Shown: positions 36,074-44,745 of the stretch, one piece after another | How the letters are laid out: every line of letters begins with the position of its first letter | Numbering within the stretch: the first letter of the stretch is position 1 | Origin: Palsa-295 sp963781105 | GTDB lineage: Bacteria; Acidobacteriota; Terriglobia; Acidiferrales; UBA7541 | Length of the DNA: 64,000 nucleotides | Assembly: GCA_963781105.1 (NCBI GenBank) | Contig: CAWAED010000002.1 | Coordinates: 124,001-188,000 of the forward strand | Direction of reading: 5' to 3' | Program-made: the position numbers and the translations under genes | The notes under the pieces: model-generated | What the model saw: only the letters and a program-made list of their open reading frames with translations | What the model was told of the DNA's origin: nothing | Database searches by the model: none

Positions 36074-36305
36074 GATGTGGCGCGCTTGCAACGCGTCTGG
36101 AGTTCACTCAGAGTCGGCCGCTGAAATCTGGTTGTCCCACAAGCTCGGGCTGTCTCCTACTATCCAGCAGACATAAGGCGAACGGACTGAACTCCGGCTG
36201 CCAGGACGAAAGGCGAAGGCGGTGATGGGCATCACCCTCTGGAGTGACCAGGGCCACAGCCGACGGGAGACGTTCCCGGTTAGCTAAGAGCCACGGAGGT
36301 GGACC

Positions 36306-36533
36306 ATGAAAGCGCTTGAAAGCCGGACCCGAATTGAGATCAAGAATATTCTCTTCCCGACGGACTTTTCTTCTGCGGGGGATGCGGCGATCCCTTACGT
36401 AACAGAGCTGGCAAAACGCTTCGGAGCCAAGGTCTGTGCACTGCATGTGAGACCACCGGTCATTAACCCCATGACGCAACCAGCGGTAGCGAGATTCTGT
36501 TTCGGCCCATTCGTCCTGAAGATGAACCACTAA
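36306..36533 (+). pseudogene. Universal stress protein, N-terminal fragment
   Basis: After a good ribosome-binding site (GGAGG at 36295) the frame reads a typical UspA start, IEIKNILFPTDFSSAGDAAIPYVTELAKRFGAKVCALHV. Then similarity stops near residue 55. Family members have about 140 or 280 residues, with the ATP-binding GxxGxxG motif near the C-terminus, which is absent here. From 36479 the DNA continues in another frame as an acetyltransferase. So the gene has been cut and joined to unrelated sequence. Confidence 0.7.
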
Positions 36534-36976
36534 TGGTGAAATTCCACGAAATGCTTTCCGACGAAAGCATCTACCTGCGATTTTTCCATATGGAGCAACT
36601 CAGTTCGCGCGTCGCGCACGAACGCTTGTTGCGAAAATGTTTCATAGATTACGACCAGGAAATGGCGCTGGTGGCGGAACGCACTGGCCCGGACACCGCG
36701 CAGCGCGAAATCGTCGCGGTAGGCCGGTTAACCAGGGCGCGCGCGGCAAGCGAAGCGGAAGTCGCGGTGCTGGTGAGCGATCGCTATCAGCGGCACGGAC
36801 TTGGCACTGAACTGGTGCGGCGGCTCATTCAGGTGGCGAGCGACCAAAAAATTCAGGAAATTGTGGCCAACATTCTTCCAGAAAACATGGGGATGCGTGC
36901 GCTCGCGGACCATTTCGGGTTTGCAATCCACGAAAGCGACGATCCCGGGATGGTCATCGCGGTTTTAAACCTTTAA
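36479..36976 (+). pseudogene. GNAT acetyltransferase domain, 5'-truncated
   Basis: Read from 36479, the frame gives TSGSEILFRPIRPEDEPLM followed by a GNAT domain with the acetyl-CoA loop VSDRYQRHGLGTELVRRLI. It is very like the C-terminal GNAT part of bifunctional acyl-CoA synthetase/acetyltransferases (Pat-like). The first residues overlap the USP fragment in a different frame, so the original upstream part is lost. A shorter protein could still be made from the ATG at 36533, which overlaps the USP stop region. Confidence 0.65.
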
Positions 36977-37104
36977 ACCCTTCAGCCTCTAACTCCAACG
37001 CGCAGTGTTCGGCAGCGTGTGATTGCCGTCACATCGATTGGTGATGCGTTGCACATCGTGTGGGCCTCCGGCGATGTATTTAGAAGCTTATATAGGAGGC
37101 ATAT

Positions 37105-38202
37105 ATGTCCACCGCGATTCAGCTGCTTATTTCGCAAGTCAGGCCCATCGTTTCGACTATGAAGGCCCTGGTATTTCGCGGGCCTGGCCAAATCAACCTG
37201 GAGTACGTGCGGATCCCGAAGCCCGGCCCTGGCGAAGCCGTGATACGCGTGACGCTGACGACGATTTGCGGCACCGACGTGCACATCGTCAAAGGCGAAT
37301 ATCCGGTGAAGCCCGGCTTGACGATCGGGCACGAACCCGTCGGTGTGATTCACGAACTCGGAGTCGGCGTTACCGGCTACCACGTGGGAGAGCGCGTGCT
37401 GGTCGGCGCAATCACACCGTGCGGACAATGCGCCTACTGCTTGAGCGGACATTGGTCCCAGTGCGGAGGTCCCATCGGAGGCTGGAAATTTGGCAACACA
37501 ATCAATGGAGCGCAAGCCGAATACCTGCTGGTGCCCAATGCGCAAGCCAATCTAGCTAAGATTCCCGATGACCTGCGCGACGAGCAAGTTGTGCTGCTGG
37601 CCGACATCGCCTCCGCGGGGATTTCGGCTGCGGAAAGCGCCGAAGTGAAGATCGGCGATACGGTTGCGGTGTTTGCGCAGGGCCCGATCGGTCTCTGTGC
37701 GACCGCCGGCGCGAAATTAAAGGGCGCAAGCCTGATCATCGCGGTGGAATCCGATCCTATGCGCGCGAAGATGGCCAAGCGCATGGGCGCCGACATTGTT
37801 CTTGACCACACCAAGACCGACGTTGTGGCGGAAATCAAACGGTTGACGGATGGCGAGGGCGTTGATGTGGCGATCGAGGCGCTGGGCACGCAGGCGACGT
37901 TTGAAAGTGCGCTGCGTGTGCTGCGAGCCGGGGGCACGCTATCGAGCCTCGGGGTGTATTCCGGGAAACTTTCCGTGCCGGTGGAACCCTTCGCGGCAGG
38001 ACTTGGCGACCAGAAAATCATTACAACGCTTTGTCCGGGTGGCAAAGAACGTATGCGCCGTCTGATGCAGTTGGTGCGGCATGGCAGGCTGGATCTCACT
38101 CCACTTCTGACGCACACGTTTTCGCTCGATCGCATCACCGAGGCCTACAAACTTTTCGCCGAGCGGCAGGATGGAGTAATCAAGGTTGCCATCAAACCGT
38201 GA
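37105..38202 (+). CDS. Zinc-dependent alcohol dehydrogenase, MDR family
   Basis: The catalytic-zinc segment TICGTDVHIVKGEYPVKPGLTIGHEPVG and the four-cysteine structural-zinc loop (CGQCAYCLSGHWSQCGG) are intact. A Rossmann NAD(P)-binding domain spans about 185-320 (VAVFAQGPIGLCATAGAKL). The 365-residue protein resembles medium-chain secondary alcohol dehydrogenases. The start at 37105 is fixed by a perfect AGGAGG five bases upstream; the conserved domain itself begins 18 residues later (MKALVFRG). This is the only intact gene between the broken USP/GNAT and the truncated DHOD-like gene. Confidence 0.88.
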   Translation: MSTAIQLLISQVRPIVSTMKALVFRGPGQINLEYVRIPKPGPGEAVIRVTLTTICGTDVHIVKGEYPVKPGLTIGHEPVGVIHELGVGVTGYHVGERVLVGAITPCGQCAYCLSGHWSQCGGPIGGWKFGNTINGAQAEYLLVPNAQANLAKIPDDLRDEQVVLLADIASAGISAAESAEVKIGDTVAVFAQGPIGLCATAGAKLKGASLIIAVESDPMRAKMAKRMGADIVLDHTKTDVVAEIKRLTDGEGVDVAIEALGTQATFESALRVLRAGGTLSSLGVYSGKLSVPVEPFAAGLGDQKIITTLCPGGKERMRRLMQLVRHGRLDLTPLLTHTFSLDRITEAYKLFAERQDGVIKVAIKP

Positions 38203-38441
38203 CGAACTGACTTCAGCGTCGCGGGCGTAGGGATTCGCCACCGCTCTCCGAACATCGGAATTCTGACGTCTTTTCCCGGCCTCGAGCACTGCGCGCCAGC
38301 GCGTTCATGGAGTTGTAATGAGCCCGGTGTAGCGTTGCGATGGCATTCCAAAGCAGAAAAAGTGCAAAACGGAAATAAATCGCTACCGCAAGAGCTGATC
38401 CCGCAGCTGAAGCTTCTCGCTGGGTCCACTATGCCAGGCTG

Positions 38442-39071
38442 ATGCAAGAAGCAGGAGCGGACGCCATCGAGCTGAACCTCTACGGAATGGTGACAGACCC
38501 GAAGACTAGCAGTTCGGAACTGGAGCAGAGTTACTGCGAACTCGTTAGCCGGGTGAAGTCAAACGTCACAATTCCAGTTGCCGTTAAACTCTCCCCATTC
38601 TTCACTGCGCTTCCCTATATGGCGCGGCGCCTGGACGAGTCCGGCGCTGACGCCCTCGTCTTGTTCAATCGCTTTTATCAGCCGGAATTCGATCTCGAGT
38701 CGCTAGAGGTCGTGCCGTGCCTGACGCTCAGCAATTCGCAAGAATTGCTGCTGCGGCTCCATTGGATCGCAGTTCTCTGCGGACGAGTTAAATGCAGTCT
38801 CGCGGTCACTGGCGGAGTTCACAACGCCGGAGACGTGCTGAAGTCCATCATGGCGGGAGCTAACGTGGCGATGATGACTTCCGCGCTCTTGCGTTATGGT
38901 ATCGAGCATGTCGAACTGGTGCTCGGAGATCCAAGGAAGTGGATGGAAGAGCACGATTATCAGTCGATCCGCCAGATGCGCGGCAGCATGAGCCATCGGT
39001 CTGCCGCGCGTCCCGATGTTTTCGAGCGCGTCAAGTATATGAAGGTCCTGAGCTCCTACACCCTGCGTTAA
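38442..39071 (+). pseudogene. Dihydroorotate dehydrogenase-like protein, 5'-truncated
   Basis: The frame encodes the C-terminal two-thirds of the FMN barrel: AGADAIELNLY, IPVAVKLSPFFTALPYMARRL, LVLFNRFYQPEFDLE, LAVTGGVHNAGDVLKSIMAGANVAMMTSALL. Full-length members have about 330 residues. Here the first roughly 100, with the early FMN-binding part, are missing. Upstream the frame stays open and reads SRWVHYARLM, but without the preceding conserved strands, so the truncation lies in 38340-38440. Between 38203 and 38400 nothing is recognisable. Confidence 0.6.
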
Positions 39072-39172
39072 CCCAGCCGTCTAATCCCTCGTCGCCGGAG
39101 CAATGTGATTGCGAACACGCTGCACCGTGGCCGGACTACGCGGAGCCACGAAATCAATCCAAGTGAAAGCGT

Positions 39173-39194
39173 TTCGAATCTAGCCCGGGGAGCC
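39173..39194 (+). repeat. tRNA-Asn 3'-end fragment (22 nt)
   Basis: TTCGAATCTAGCCCGGGGAG plus CC, identical to the T-loop and acceptor end of the 46-bp repeats at 9628 and 13496. The upstream bases do not form the 5' side of the T-stem. It marks the end of the eroded stretch, ten bases before the methyltransferase stop codon. Confidence 0.6.
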
Positions 39195-39203
39195 TCCTCA
39201 TCA

Positions 39204-39962
39204 TCAAGCCTTTCTCGTCGCGGCGATTGTTGCCATTCGTCCCTCGTTTCGCCCCGTAACCAGCAATCCCGAGCCTGAGAGTTCATTCACGATCCATTCG
39301 AAGGGAATACGAAGTTTCCTGAAGCTGCTCTTGTGCAGCGTCCATTTGCCATCGTCGTCGCGAACATTTATTAGATCGTGGACCACGACGGTTTCGGCCG
39401 TTTCGTATTCCAGAAAACAAGTCATCACCCGGCGATCATCGCTGCGCACAGGAATAAAACGGTCGAGCCCGAATAACTCGCCACTCGCAAGGTCTCGATA
39501 AGTGACCACGAAGGTCCCTCCGGGCTTGAGCGCACGAGCAACGGACTGGAATAAATTAGAGACGTCCGACCGGTCCCGGAGGTGCGTCAACGTATCGCCC
39601 ATGCACACGGCAATCTCTACGGACTCCGGATCAACCAGCGAATCGAGTTCGCGCAAATCGGCGTGCTTGACTGCGATTTTGCGCGAGCCCACCCTGGCAG
39701 ATAGGTCGCGCAGCAGCTTTTCGCTACTATCGATCGCAATTACTTCGTATCCGCGGTCGCACAAGGCAAAAGACTGAAACCCCGAGCCGCATCCAAGGTC
39801 CACGGCGAGGCCCCCACTTGTGTCCGTTCCGGCGAACTCTTCCAGGATAGCTTTTTGTTCCACGACTTTCGTTTCAAACGGCAGCCCGAACATCCACTCA
39901 TAGTGGTCCGCCAATAAATTCTCGTAATGTTCTTGTGCGCTGACAGGTGTGCGTGAGGTCAT
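39204..39962 (-). CDS. Class I SAM-dependent methyltransferase
   Basis: Motif I is GLAVDLGCGSGFQSFALCDRG and the acidic motif II loop is EVIAIDSSEKLL; motif IV is VCMGDTLTHL and post-I/III elements follow (ALKPGGTFVVTYRD). At 252 residues it is a stand-alone small-molecule type methyltransferase. The substrate is unknown. It follows selD by 37 nt on the same strand and may be co-transcribed; a role in selenium or sulfur metabolite methylation is only a guess from position. Confidence 0.8.
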   Translation of the reverse strand: MTSRTPVSAQEHYENLLADHYEWMFGLPFETKVVEQKAILEEFAGTDTSGGLAVDLGCGSGFQSFALCDRGYEVIAIDSSEKLLRDLSARVGSRKIAVKHADLRELDSLVDPESVEIAVCMGDTLTHLRDRSDVSNLFQSVARALKPGGTFVVTYRDLASGELFGLDRFIPVRSDDRRVMTCFLEYETAETVVVHDLINVRDDDGKWTLHKSSFRKLRIPFEWIVNELSGSGLLVTGRNEGRMATIAATRKA

Positions 39963-39999
39963 AGCTGTTCGGAGGCAACGGAGACTAACAATGGCGCGT

Positions 40000-41049
40000 T
40001 CACGTAATCGAGATCAGCGGATCTGTGCGGGACAAAACTTCGCCGACAGCCATCGCTTCTTCGCCGCGCTCGTGCAACGCGCGAACAAACCGGCCAGAGG
40101 CGCTAGCCGTCATCGACAGCAGTAACCCTCCCGCGGTTTGCGGATCGAACAGCAAGGTCTTGGTGGTTTCGTTCACGTTCGGCCCGAATTTCACAACGCA
40201 TTCAGCGAATTCGCGGTTGGCTTTCAACCCTGCTGGCACGCAGCCCGCACGCACACTTTCGACGGCGCCAGGAAGCAAAGGTATCCTTGCCGAATCGATT
40301 CGCAAGCTAACCTTGCTGGCCAAACCGATTTCGCGAGCGTGACCAACCAGGCCGAAGCCGGTTATATCGGTCGCGCCGTGCACGTCGCCACCCAGTTCGA
40401 CTGCGACCTCTGCGGCAACTTTGTTCAGCGTCGTCATGGATTTTGTGACAGCTTCGATCCACGCCGGCTCCGCTTTGACCTGCTTAATCGCGGTGGAGAT
40501 AACGCCTGTGCCCAGAGCTTTCGTTAGGACCAGCGCATCGCCAATTTTAGCTCCGCCATTTGCCAGAATTCTCGCCGGATGAACGGAACCGGTGACCGCA
40601 TAACCGAACTTGATTTCTTCGTCGCGAATGCTGTGGCCGCCAATCACGGTGCATCCGGCCTCGATCATTTTTGAAAGACCACCCGCAAGGATTTCTCCAA
40701 GAATCTCCAAGTCCTGCTTTTCTGGAAAGCAGACCATCGCCAGCGCACTAATCGGACGGCCACCCATGGCGTAGACATCGCTCAGCGCATTCACCGCCGC
40801 GATCTGTCCAAACGTGTAAGGGTCATCAACGATCGGAGTGAAAAAATCTATCGTCTGCACCAGGGCGAGCTCCGGCGACATCTTGTACACGCCGGCGTCG
40901 TCGGCGGTATCAAACCCGACCAGAACGTTCGGGTCGTGCTGCCTCGGCAATTTTCCAAGTATCGAGTCCAGCGCCGCCGGACTTAACTTGGATGCTCAAC
41001 CGGCAGCCTTCACCGATGCAGTGAGGCGGATCTGTTCAACTGGTTTCAT
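40000..41049 (-). CDS. selD: Selenide, water dikinase SelD, read as a selenoprotein (in-frame UGA)
   Basis: The conventional frame starts inside the protein (PRQHDPNVLVGFDTADDAGVY). Going upstream in the same frame to ATG at 41049 gives MKPVEQIRLTASVKAAG-U-ASKLSPAALDSILGKL, where U is a TGA at 40996-40998. That is exactly the place of the catalytic Cys/Sec in SelD (AAGCAAKLSP-like). The remaining SelD motifs are present: TIDFFTPIVDDPYTFGQIAAVNALSDVYAMGG, VIGGHSI and TDITGFGLVGHA. SelD makes selenophosphate from selenide and ATP for selenocysteine and selenouridine. The total is 349 residues, normal for the family. The transglutaminase gene lies 71 nt upstream and the methyltransferase 37 nt downstream. 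Confidence 0.87.
40955..40991 (-). promoter_or_regulatory. selD: bSECIS-like hairpin after the selD UGA codon
   Basis: Read on the minus strand, CCAAGT/ACTTGG and AGTCC/GGACT form an 11-bp two-part stem with a small internal loop (TA / CGAT) and a 9-nt apical loop GGCGGCGCT. The stem starts 4 nt after the UGA and the apical loop begins 17 nt after it. Bacterial SECIS elements sit at this place and bind SelB. Confidence 0.6.
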
Positions 41050-41120
41050 AAGCCGCATTGTACAGGCCGCGAGAAGATTGGTGAAATGCGAACAAACGGA
41101 GCACGCGGGGGGCAGAACTT

Positions 41121-42227
41121 TCAGTCCGCGCCCGTCGTGGGTGTGGTTTCCTTGGACGTGATCTCGTACTTGAAGTTGTCCGGGTCGAGGCTGTCGAGCC
41201 GGCCTTCTGCAGTTTCCGCCTGCGGATACATGAGGAAGCTGATCTGCGCGCCTTTCGATCCGGGCAGAGTGACATCGTGTGCGAAGTTATACGCCATCCA
41301 GTTCATTTCCCACGATCCGAATAGCCGCGCGCGTGCATTCTTCACCATGTCATCGTCGAGAGGACGATTCCCGGGTGGTTCCTCGAGCACCACCTTCCGC
41401 ACATCCGCCGGATCGACCGGCACCCAGCCATAGTCGCTCAGGTAAACCTCAGCGCGGCAGTGCTGCGCTTTGGTCACGTTCTCCGATGAAGCACCCAGGC
41501 TCTTGTATCCTAATTCGGATTTGCCGACACGGATGCCGTAAACGTCGCGCGCCGGAAGACCAGCCGACCGTGCCAGGCCTACGTAGAGCGAGTTAAGGTC
41601 CGCGCACTTGCCACTGAGATCCTTCGACTCCAGCATGAAACGAATGTCGCCCACGCCGCAGCCGCGCGTTTTCGGATTGCGAAACGTGTTCTCCACAATC
41701 CATTCGTAGATGGCGCGCGCTTTCTCGACATCTGTCTTCGCGCCGCTCGTGATCTCGGTTGCCGTGGTATTCACGATGCCATCGGTTGGCAGGAGCTTCG
41801 TCGGCCGCAAAAAATACGCCAAATCCGCGGCGTCTTCTTTCGGAGTATTGCGGGGCACGCTGAGATCAACACTATAGGTCTTCGTCGTGATCCGGCTCGT
41901 GACGGTGAGGATTGGCCTCACACCAGTTGGAAATTCTGCAGCGATGATTCCGAGCGAATCCGGGTTGCTTTCGAGTAGCTTCGCCGTTCCGCCCGCCGGT
42001 TGGATCGTACGGGAGAGCGTTTTCTGAAAAGGCGTTTCGCTGATGAGCGCTGTCGGCAGCCAGATGCGTGTCGCTCCTGAAGGTTTGAGCACTTCGACGC
42101 TCGTCGTAACTTCGAACGTGCGCCAATGATCAATCGTTATGGCGTTTGCAAAAAGTCGTCCGGCCTTTGCGAACGCGAGGCTTGCTGAAAAAACTCCGGT
42201 TGACCGCAGGAAATCGCGCCGATTCAT
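41121..42227 (-). CDS. Tat-exported transglutaminase-like protein
   Basis: The N-terminus is a twin-arginine signal (MNRRDFLRSTGVFSASLAFA). A transglutaminase-like core spans about 190-300, with the catalytic Cys in DLSGKCADLNSLYVGLARSAGLPAR, His in AQHCRAEVYLSDYGWVPVDPADV and the following Asp. Such exported cysteine proteins are usually peptidases or amidases rather than cross-linkers. It is the upstream gene of the minus-strand group with selD and the methyltransferase. The radical SAM gene is divergent, with 64 nt between them. Confidence 0.82.
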   Translation of the reverse strand: MNRRDFLRSTGVFSASLAFAKAGRLFANAITIDHWRTFEVTTSVEVLKPSGATRIWLPTALISETPFQKTLSRTIQPAGGTAKLLESNPDSLGIIAAEFPTGVRPILTVTSRITTKTYSVDLSVPRNTPKEDAADLAYFLRPTKLLPTDGIVNTTATEITSGAKTDVEKARAIYEWIVENTFRNPKTRGCGVGDIRFMLESKDLSGKCADLNSLYVGLARSAGLPARDVYGIRVGKSELGYKSLGASSENVTKAQHCRAEVYLSDYGWVPVDPADVRKVVLEEPPGNRPLDDDMVKNARARLFGSWEMNWMAYNFAHDVTLPGSKGAQISFLMYPQAETAEGRLDSLDPDNFKYEITSKETTPTTGAD

Positions 42228-42291
42228 AACCCAACTCCTCGAACCAAAATTCTACTCTTACTCCCCGACTAAGGCATAGCGTACACTCGAC

Positions 42292-43413
42292 TTGGCCCGT
42301 ACACAACATACGCGAGTCGGGTCTTTAGAGTTGGAGATCGGGACACTGGTGACCCGCGTCAGCACTCATTCCGCTTCACTATCTGCTTTGGTCCGGCCCA
42401 TTGCGACGGGAGGATTTGCCCTCGGACTCGGACTGACCAACGAGTGCAATCTAGCTTGCTCGTTCTGCTACCGCGATCCAGCGCGCCTCGACCGCCTGAG
42501 CCTCGAGCAAGTGCGTTCTGCGATGGCCAGCCTCCCGGTCCGTTCCGTCAATCTCGGCACCGGCGAAAATGGAATGCACCCGGAGTTTCGCGAAATTCTC
42601 GCCTATCTTCGCAACCAGCCTGTGAAGCTAACCATCACCTCGAACGGCCACAGCGTTGCCGTTCTCAGCGACGACGAGTTGCGCGCTTTTCACGACATCG
42701 AGTTTTCCCTCGATTATTCAACCGAAGAAAAGCAGGACGCCCAGCGTGGCGCCGGCAATTGGGCGCTGATCCACGAACAGGCCGCGCGTTGCGTGCGCCT
42801 CGGCGTTCCGGTCACATTCATCGCGGTCATGATGAAAGCCAATTATCTCGGCTTGGCAAACGTAGCGCGCGTCGCCAAGCGCTACGGCGCCCCGCTGCGC
42901 GTCAACGTCTATCAAGCGGTGCGCTCCGACCTTTACGCCCTGACGTACGAGGAATACTGGCATGGCTTTCGCGCGTTGTTTGCAGAAACTGACGTGATTG
43001 CGATTGGAGAGCCTCTAGTTCGCGCGATGGCAGGTTTGCCTGCAAGGGTGGGCGGCTGCGGCGCCAGCACCGTGCGCGTCACGCCGCGCGCCACCACGCA
43101 ACCGTGCGTTTATTGGCCCGGCGCTGGCGAGCCGCTGCCATTGCTGCTCTCGCTCGGTTCGGAAATCGTGGAGACGACTCCCTTCGTCGAAGCGCGCACT
43201 GCGCCGGAAGCATGCCGTTCGTGTGCGTTCCTCGCGTCTTGCTATGGCGGATGCGCGGGACGCCGTCGCTTGCAAAATGCTCTGCACGAACCGGACTTTT
43301 ATTGCCCCATCGTCCGCGGCAAAGCCGAAAGGCTGGAAATTCTCATGGCACCGGCGCGCGAACTCCCCAAAGGCGAAAGCGCGTGTACCACCATCGTCAT
43401 CGCCCGCGATTAG
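42292..43413 (+). CDS. Radical SAM protein with SPASM-like C-terminus
   Basis: The radical SAM cluster motif is CNLACSFCYRDP (CxxxCxxC) near residue 53, followed by VNLGTGENGMHPEF (glycine-rich SAM region). The C-terminus has additional cysteines (VGGCGAST, QPCVYW, CRSCAFLASCYGGCAGRR and YCPI) that could bind auxiliary iron-sulfur clusters, as in SPASM proteins. These enzymes modify peptides or small molecules by radical chemistry. No precursor peptide gene is evident nearby. The TTG start is uncertain. The gene is followed by DoxX and glycosyltransferase genes on the same strand. Confidence 0.8.
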   Translation: MARTQHTRVGSLELEIGTLVTRVSTHSASLSALVRPIATGGFALGLGLTNECNLACSFCYRDPARLDRLSLEQVRSAMASLPVRSVNLGTGENGMHPEFREILAYLRNQPVKLTITSNGHSVAVLSDDELRAFHDIEFSLDYSTEEKQDAQRGAGNWALIHEQAARCVRLGVPVTFIAVMMKANYLGLANVARVAKRYGAPLRVNVYQAVRSDLYALTYEEYWHGFRALFAETDVIAIGEPLVRAMAGLPARVGGCGASTVRVTPRATTQPCVYWPGAGEPLPLLLSLGSEIVETTPFVEARTAPEACRSCAFLASCYGGCAGRRRLQNALHEPDFYCPIVRGKAERLEILMAPARELPKGESACTTIVIARD

Positions 43414-43496
43414 TTTTGCGGTTCGGTAGCAATGCAATTGCAGGTAACGGCCCAGCACGATCGAAAAAAGTTCCCGAACCACGGAGCGAGAAAACC

Positions 43497-44000
43497 ATGT
43501 CAACGACGCACGCTTCACCACTCAATGATTCCCAAGAAACTCCGCAGCCGAACGCACGCATCGCACTGGTGATCGTGCGGCTGACCATCGGCGCAATGCT
43601 CGTGTGGGTCTTCTTCGAAAATCTGGGCAAAGGCCTCTACACACCGTCCGGCTACGCCGGTCTGATCAACTATTACATCCAACACGGACACGCTCCGGCC
43701 ATATGGAAGTCCGTCGAGGCGGCCGCAGCAAGTCACGCCGCGATAGCGGCTCCGATGCAAGCAGTCACCGAGATCGGTCTCGGAATCCTGCTCGTCATCG
43801 GTCTGCTCACGCGCCCGGTCGCCTTCGTAGCGTTTCTGTACCTGGCTAGCCTGTGGATGTCCGAGTGGGGCACGGCGTGGATTTGGGAACTCCTGGTTCC
43901 GGTGATGGCATCGCTCGCACTCTCGGTCGGTCGCGCCGGTCGAACCTGGGGCGTTGACGCATTGCTCGCGCGACGCTCGCCGTCTTCCCCGTGGTGGTGA
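43497..44000 (+). CDS. DoxX-family integral membrane protein
   Basis: The 167-residue protein has four hydrophobic segments: IALVIVRLTIGAMLVWVFFENL, a second near MQAVTEIGLGILLVIGLL, then VAFVAFLYLASLWM and LLVPVMASLALSV. This is the DoxX fold of quinone-related or redox membrane proteins. The start at 43497 has GGAG upstream; the frame is open further up through antisense-free sequence of the radical SAM gene and is not used. It is followed at once by the GT2 gene. Confidence 0.78.
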   Translation: MSTTHASPLNDSQETPQPNARIALVIVRLTIGAMLVWVFFENLGKGLYTPSGYAGLINYYIQHGHAPAIWKSVEAAAASHAAIAAPMQAVTEIGLGILLVIGLLTRPVAFVAFLYLASLWMSEWGTAWIWELLVPVMASLALSVGRAGRTWGVDALLARRSPSSPWW

Positions 44001-44001
44001 G

Positions 44002-44724
44002 TTGAGCCAAGTTCCAGTGCGAGTCTCGGTCATCATTCCCACTCACAACGAAGCGGAATCCATCGGCCGCGTCCTGGCTGATCTCCCGGCCGATCTCGTC
44101 ACAGAGGTCTTGGTCGTGGACAGCAATTCCACCGACGGAACTCCCGACCTCGCCGCAAAGATGGGCGCCCGCGTCGTGCACGAACCGCGTCGCGGATACG
44201 GCCGCGCTTGTTTGACCGGCGTTGCGAGCGCCGTTAGCCCCGACGTCGTAGTGTTTCTCGATGGCGACTACAGCGATCGGCCCGATGAGCTGCCGCTTCT
44301 CTTGAATCCAATTATTGAAGGCCGCGCCGATATCACGCTAGGTTCGCGTCTCGGAAAGCACAGCACTCACGGCGCGATGGCGTGGCACGCTGCGTTTGGC
44401 AACCGCCTCGCCGCGGCCCTGATCCGATTTTTGTATGGGGTAAAGCTCAGCGACCTCGGACCGTTCCGTGCCGCTCGCGCCGGTGTTCTTCGCCAGCTGG
44501 AGCTCCAAGAGAACACCTACGGCTGGGCGGTTGAAATGATTCTGAAAGGTACGCTCCGAGGATTCCGCATCGTTGAGGTGCCGGTGAGCTATTATCCGCG
44601 CATCGGTAGGTCAAAGATTAGCGGCACGCTGAGCGGCACAGTCGGAGCGGCGTGGTTCATCTTCTCGCTGATAGTGCGCTATTATTTTCTGCGTCGCAGG
44701 GCCGGAATTCCGCGGCCGGCGTGA
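44002..44724 (+). CDS. Family 2 glycosyltransferase, polyprenyl-phosphate sugar synthase-like
   Basis: GT-A fold with VRVSVIIPTHNEAESIGRVL, VDSNSTDGTPDLA, FLDGDYSDRPDEL (DxD-type) and LGSRLGKHST. The last 35 residues are hydrophobic (VGAAWFIFSLIVRYYF), as in enzymes that use polyprenyl-phosphate acceptors. The first possible start is TTG at 44002, one base after the DoxX stop codon, so translation is probably coupled. It stands with a DUF2064 gene and a membrane mannosyltransferase-like gene, which suggests a lipid-linked glycan pathway. Confidence 0.78.
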   Translation: MSQVPVRVSVIIPTHNEAESIGRVLADLPADLVTEVLVVDSNSTDGTPDLAAKMGARVVHEPRRGYGRACLTGVASAVSPDVVVFLDGDYSDRPDELPLLLNPIIEGRADITLGSRLGKHSTHGAMAWHAAFGNRLAAALIRFLYGVKLSDLGPFRAARAGVLRQLELQENTYGWAVEMILKGTLRGFRIVEVPVSYYPRIGRSKISGTLSGTVGAAWFIFSLIVRYYFLRRRAGIPRPA

Positions 44725-44745
44725 AACTTCGCGCGACGATCTTCT

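Noticed and set aside
39204..41049. Selenoneine-type cluster (SelD homologue with methyltransferase and sugar enzymes)
   Set aside because: No SenA- or SenB-like protein is next to it, and the selD here is the ordinary Sec-type enzyme.
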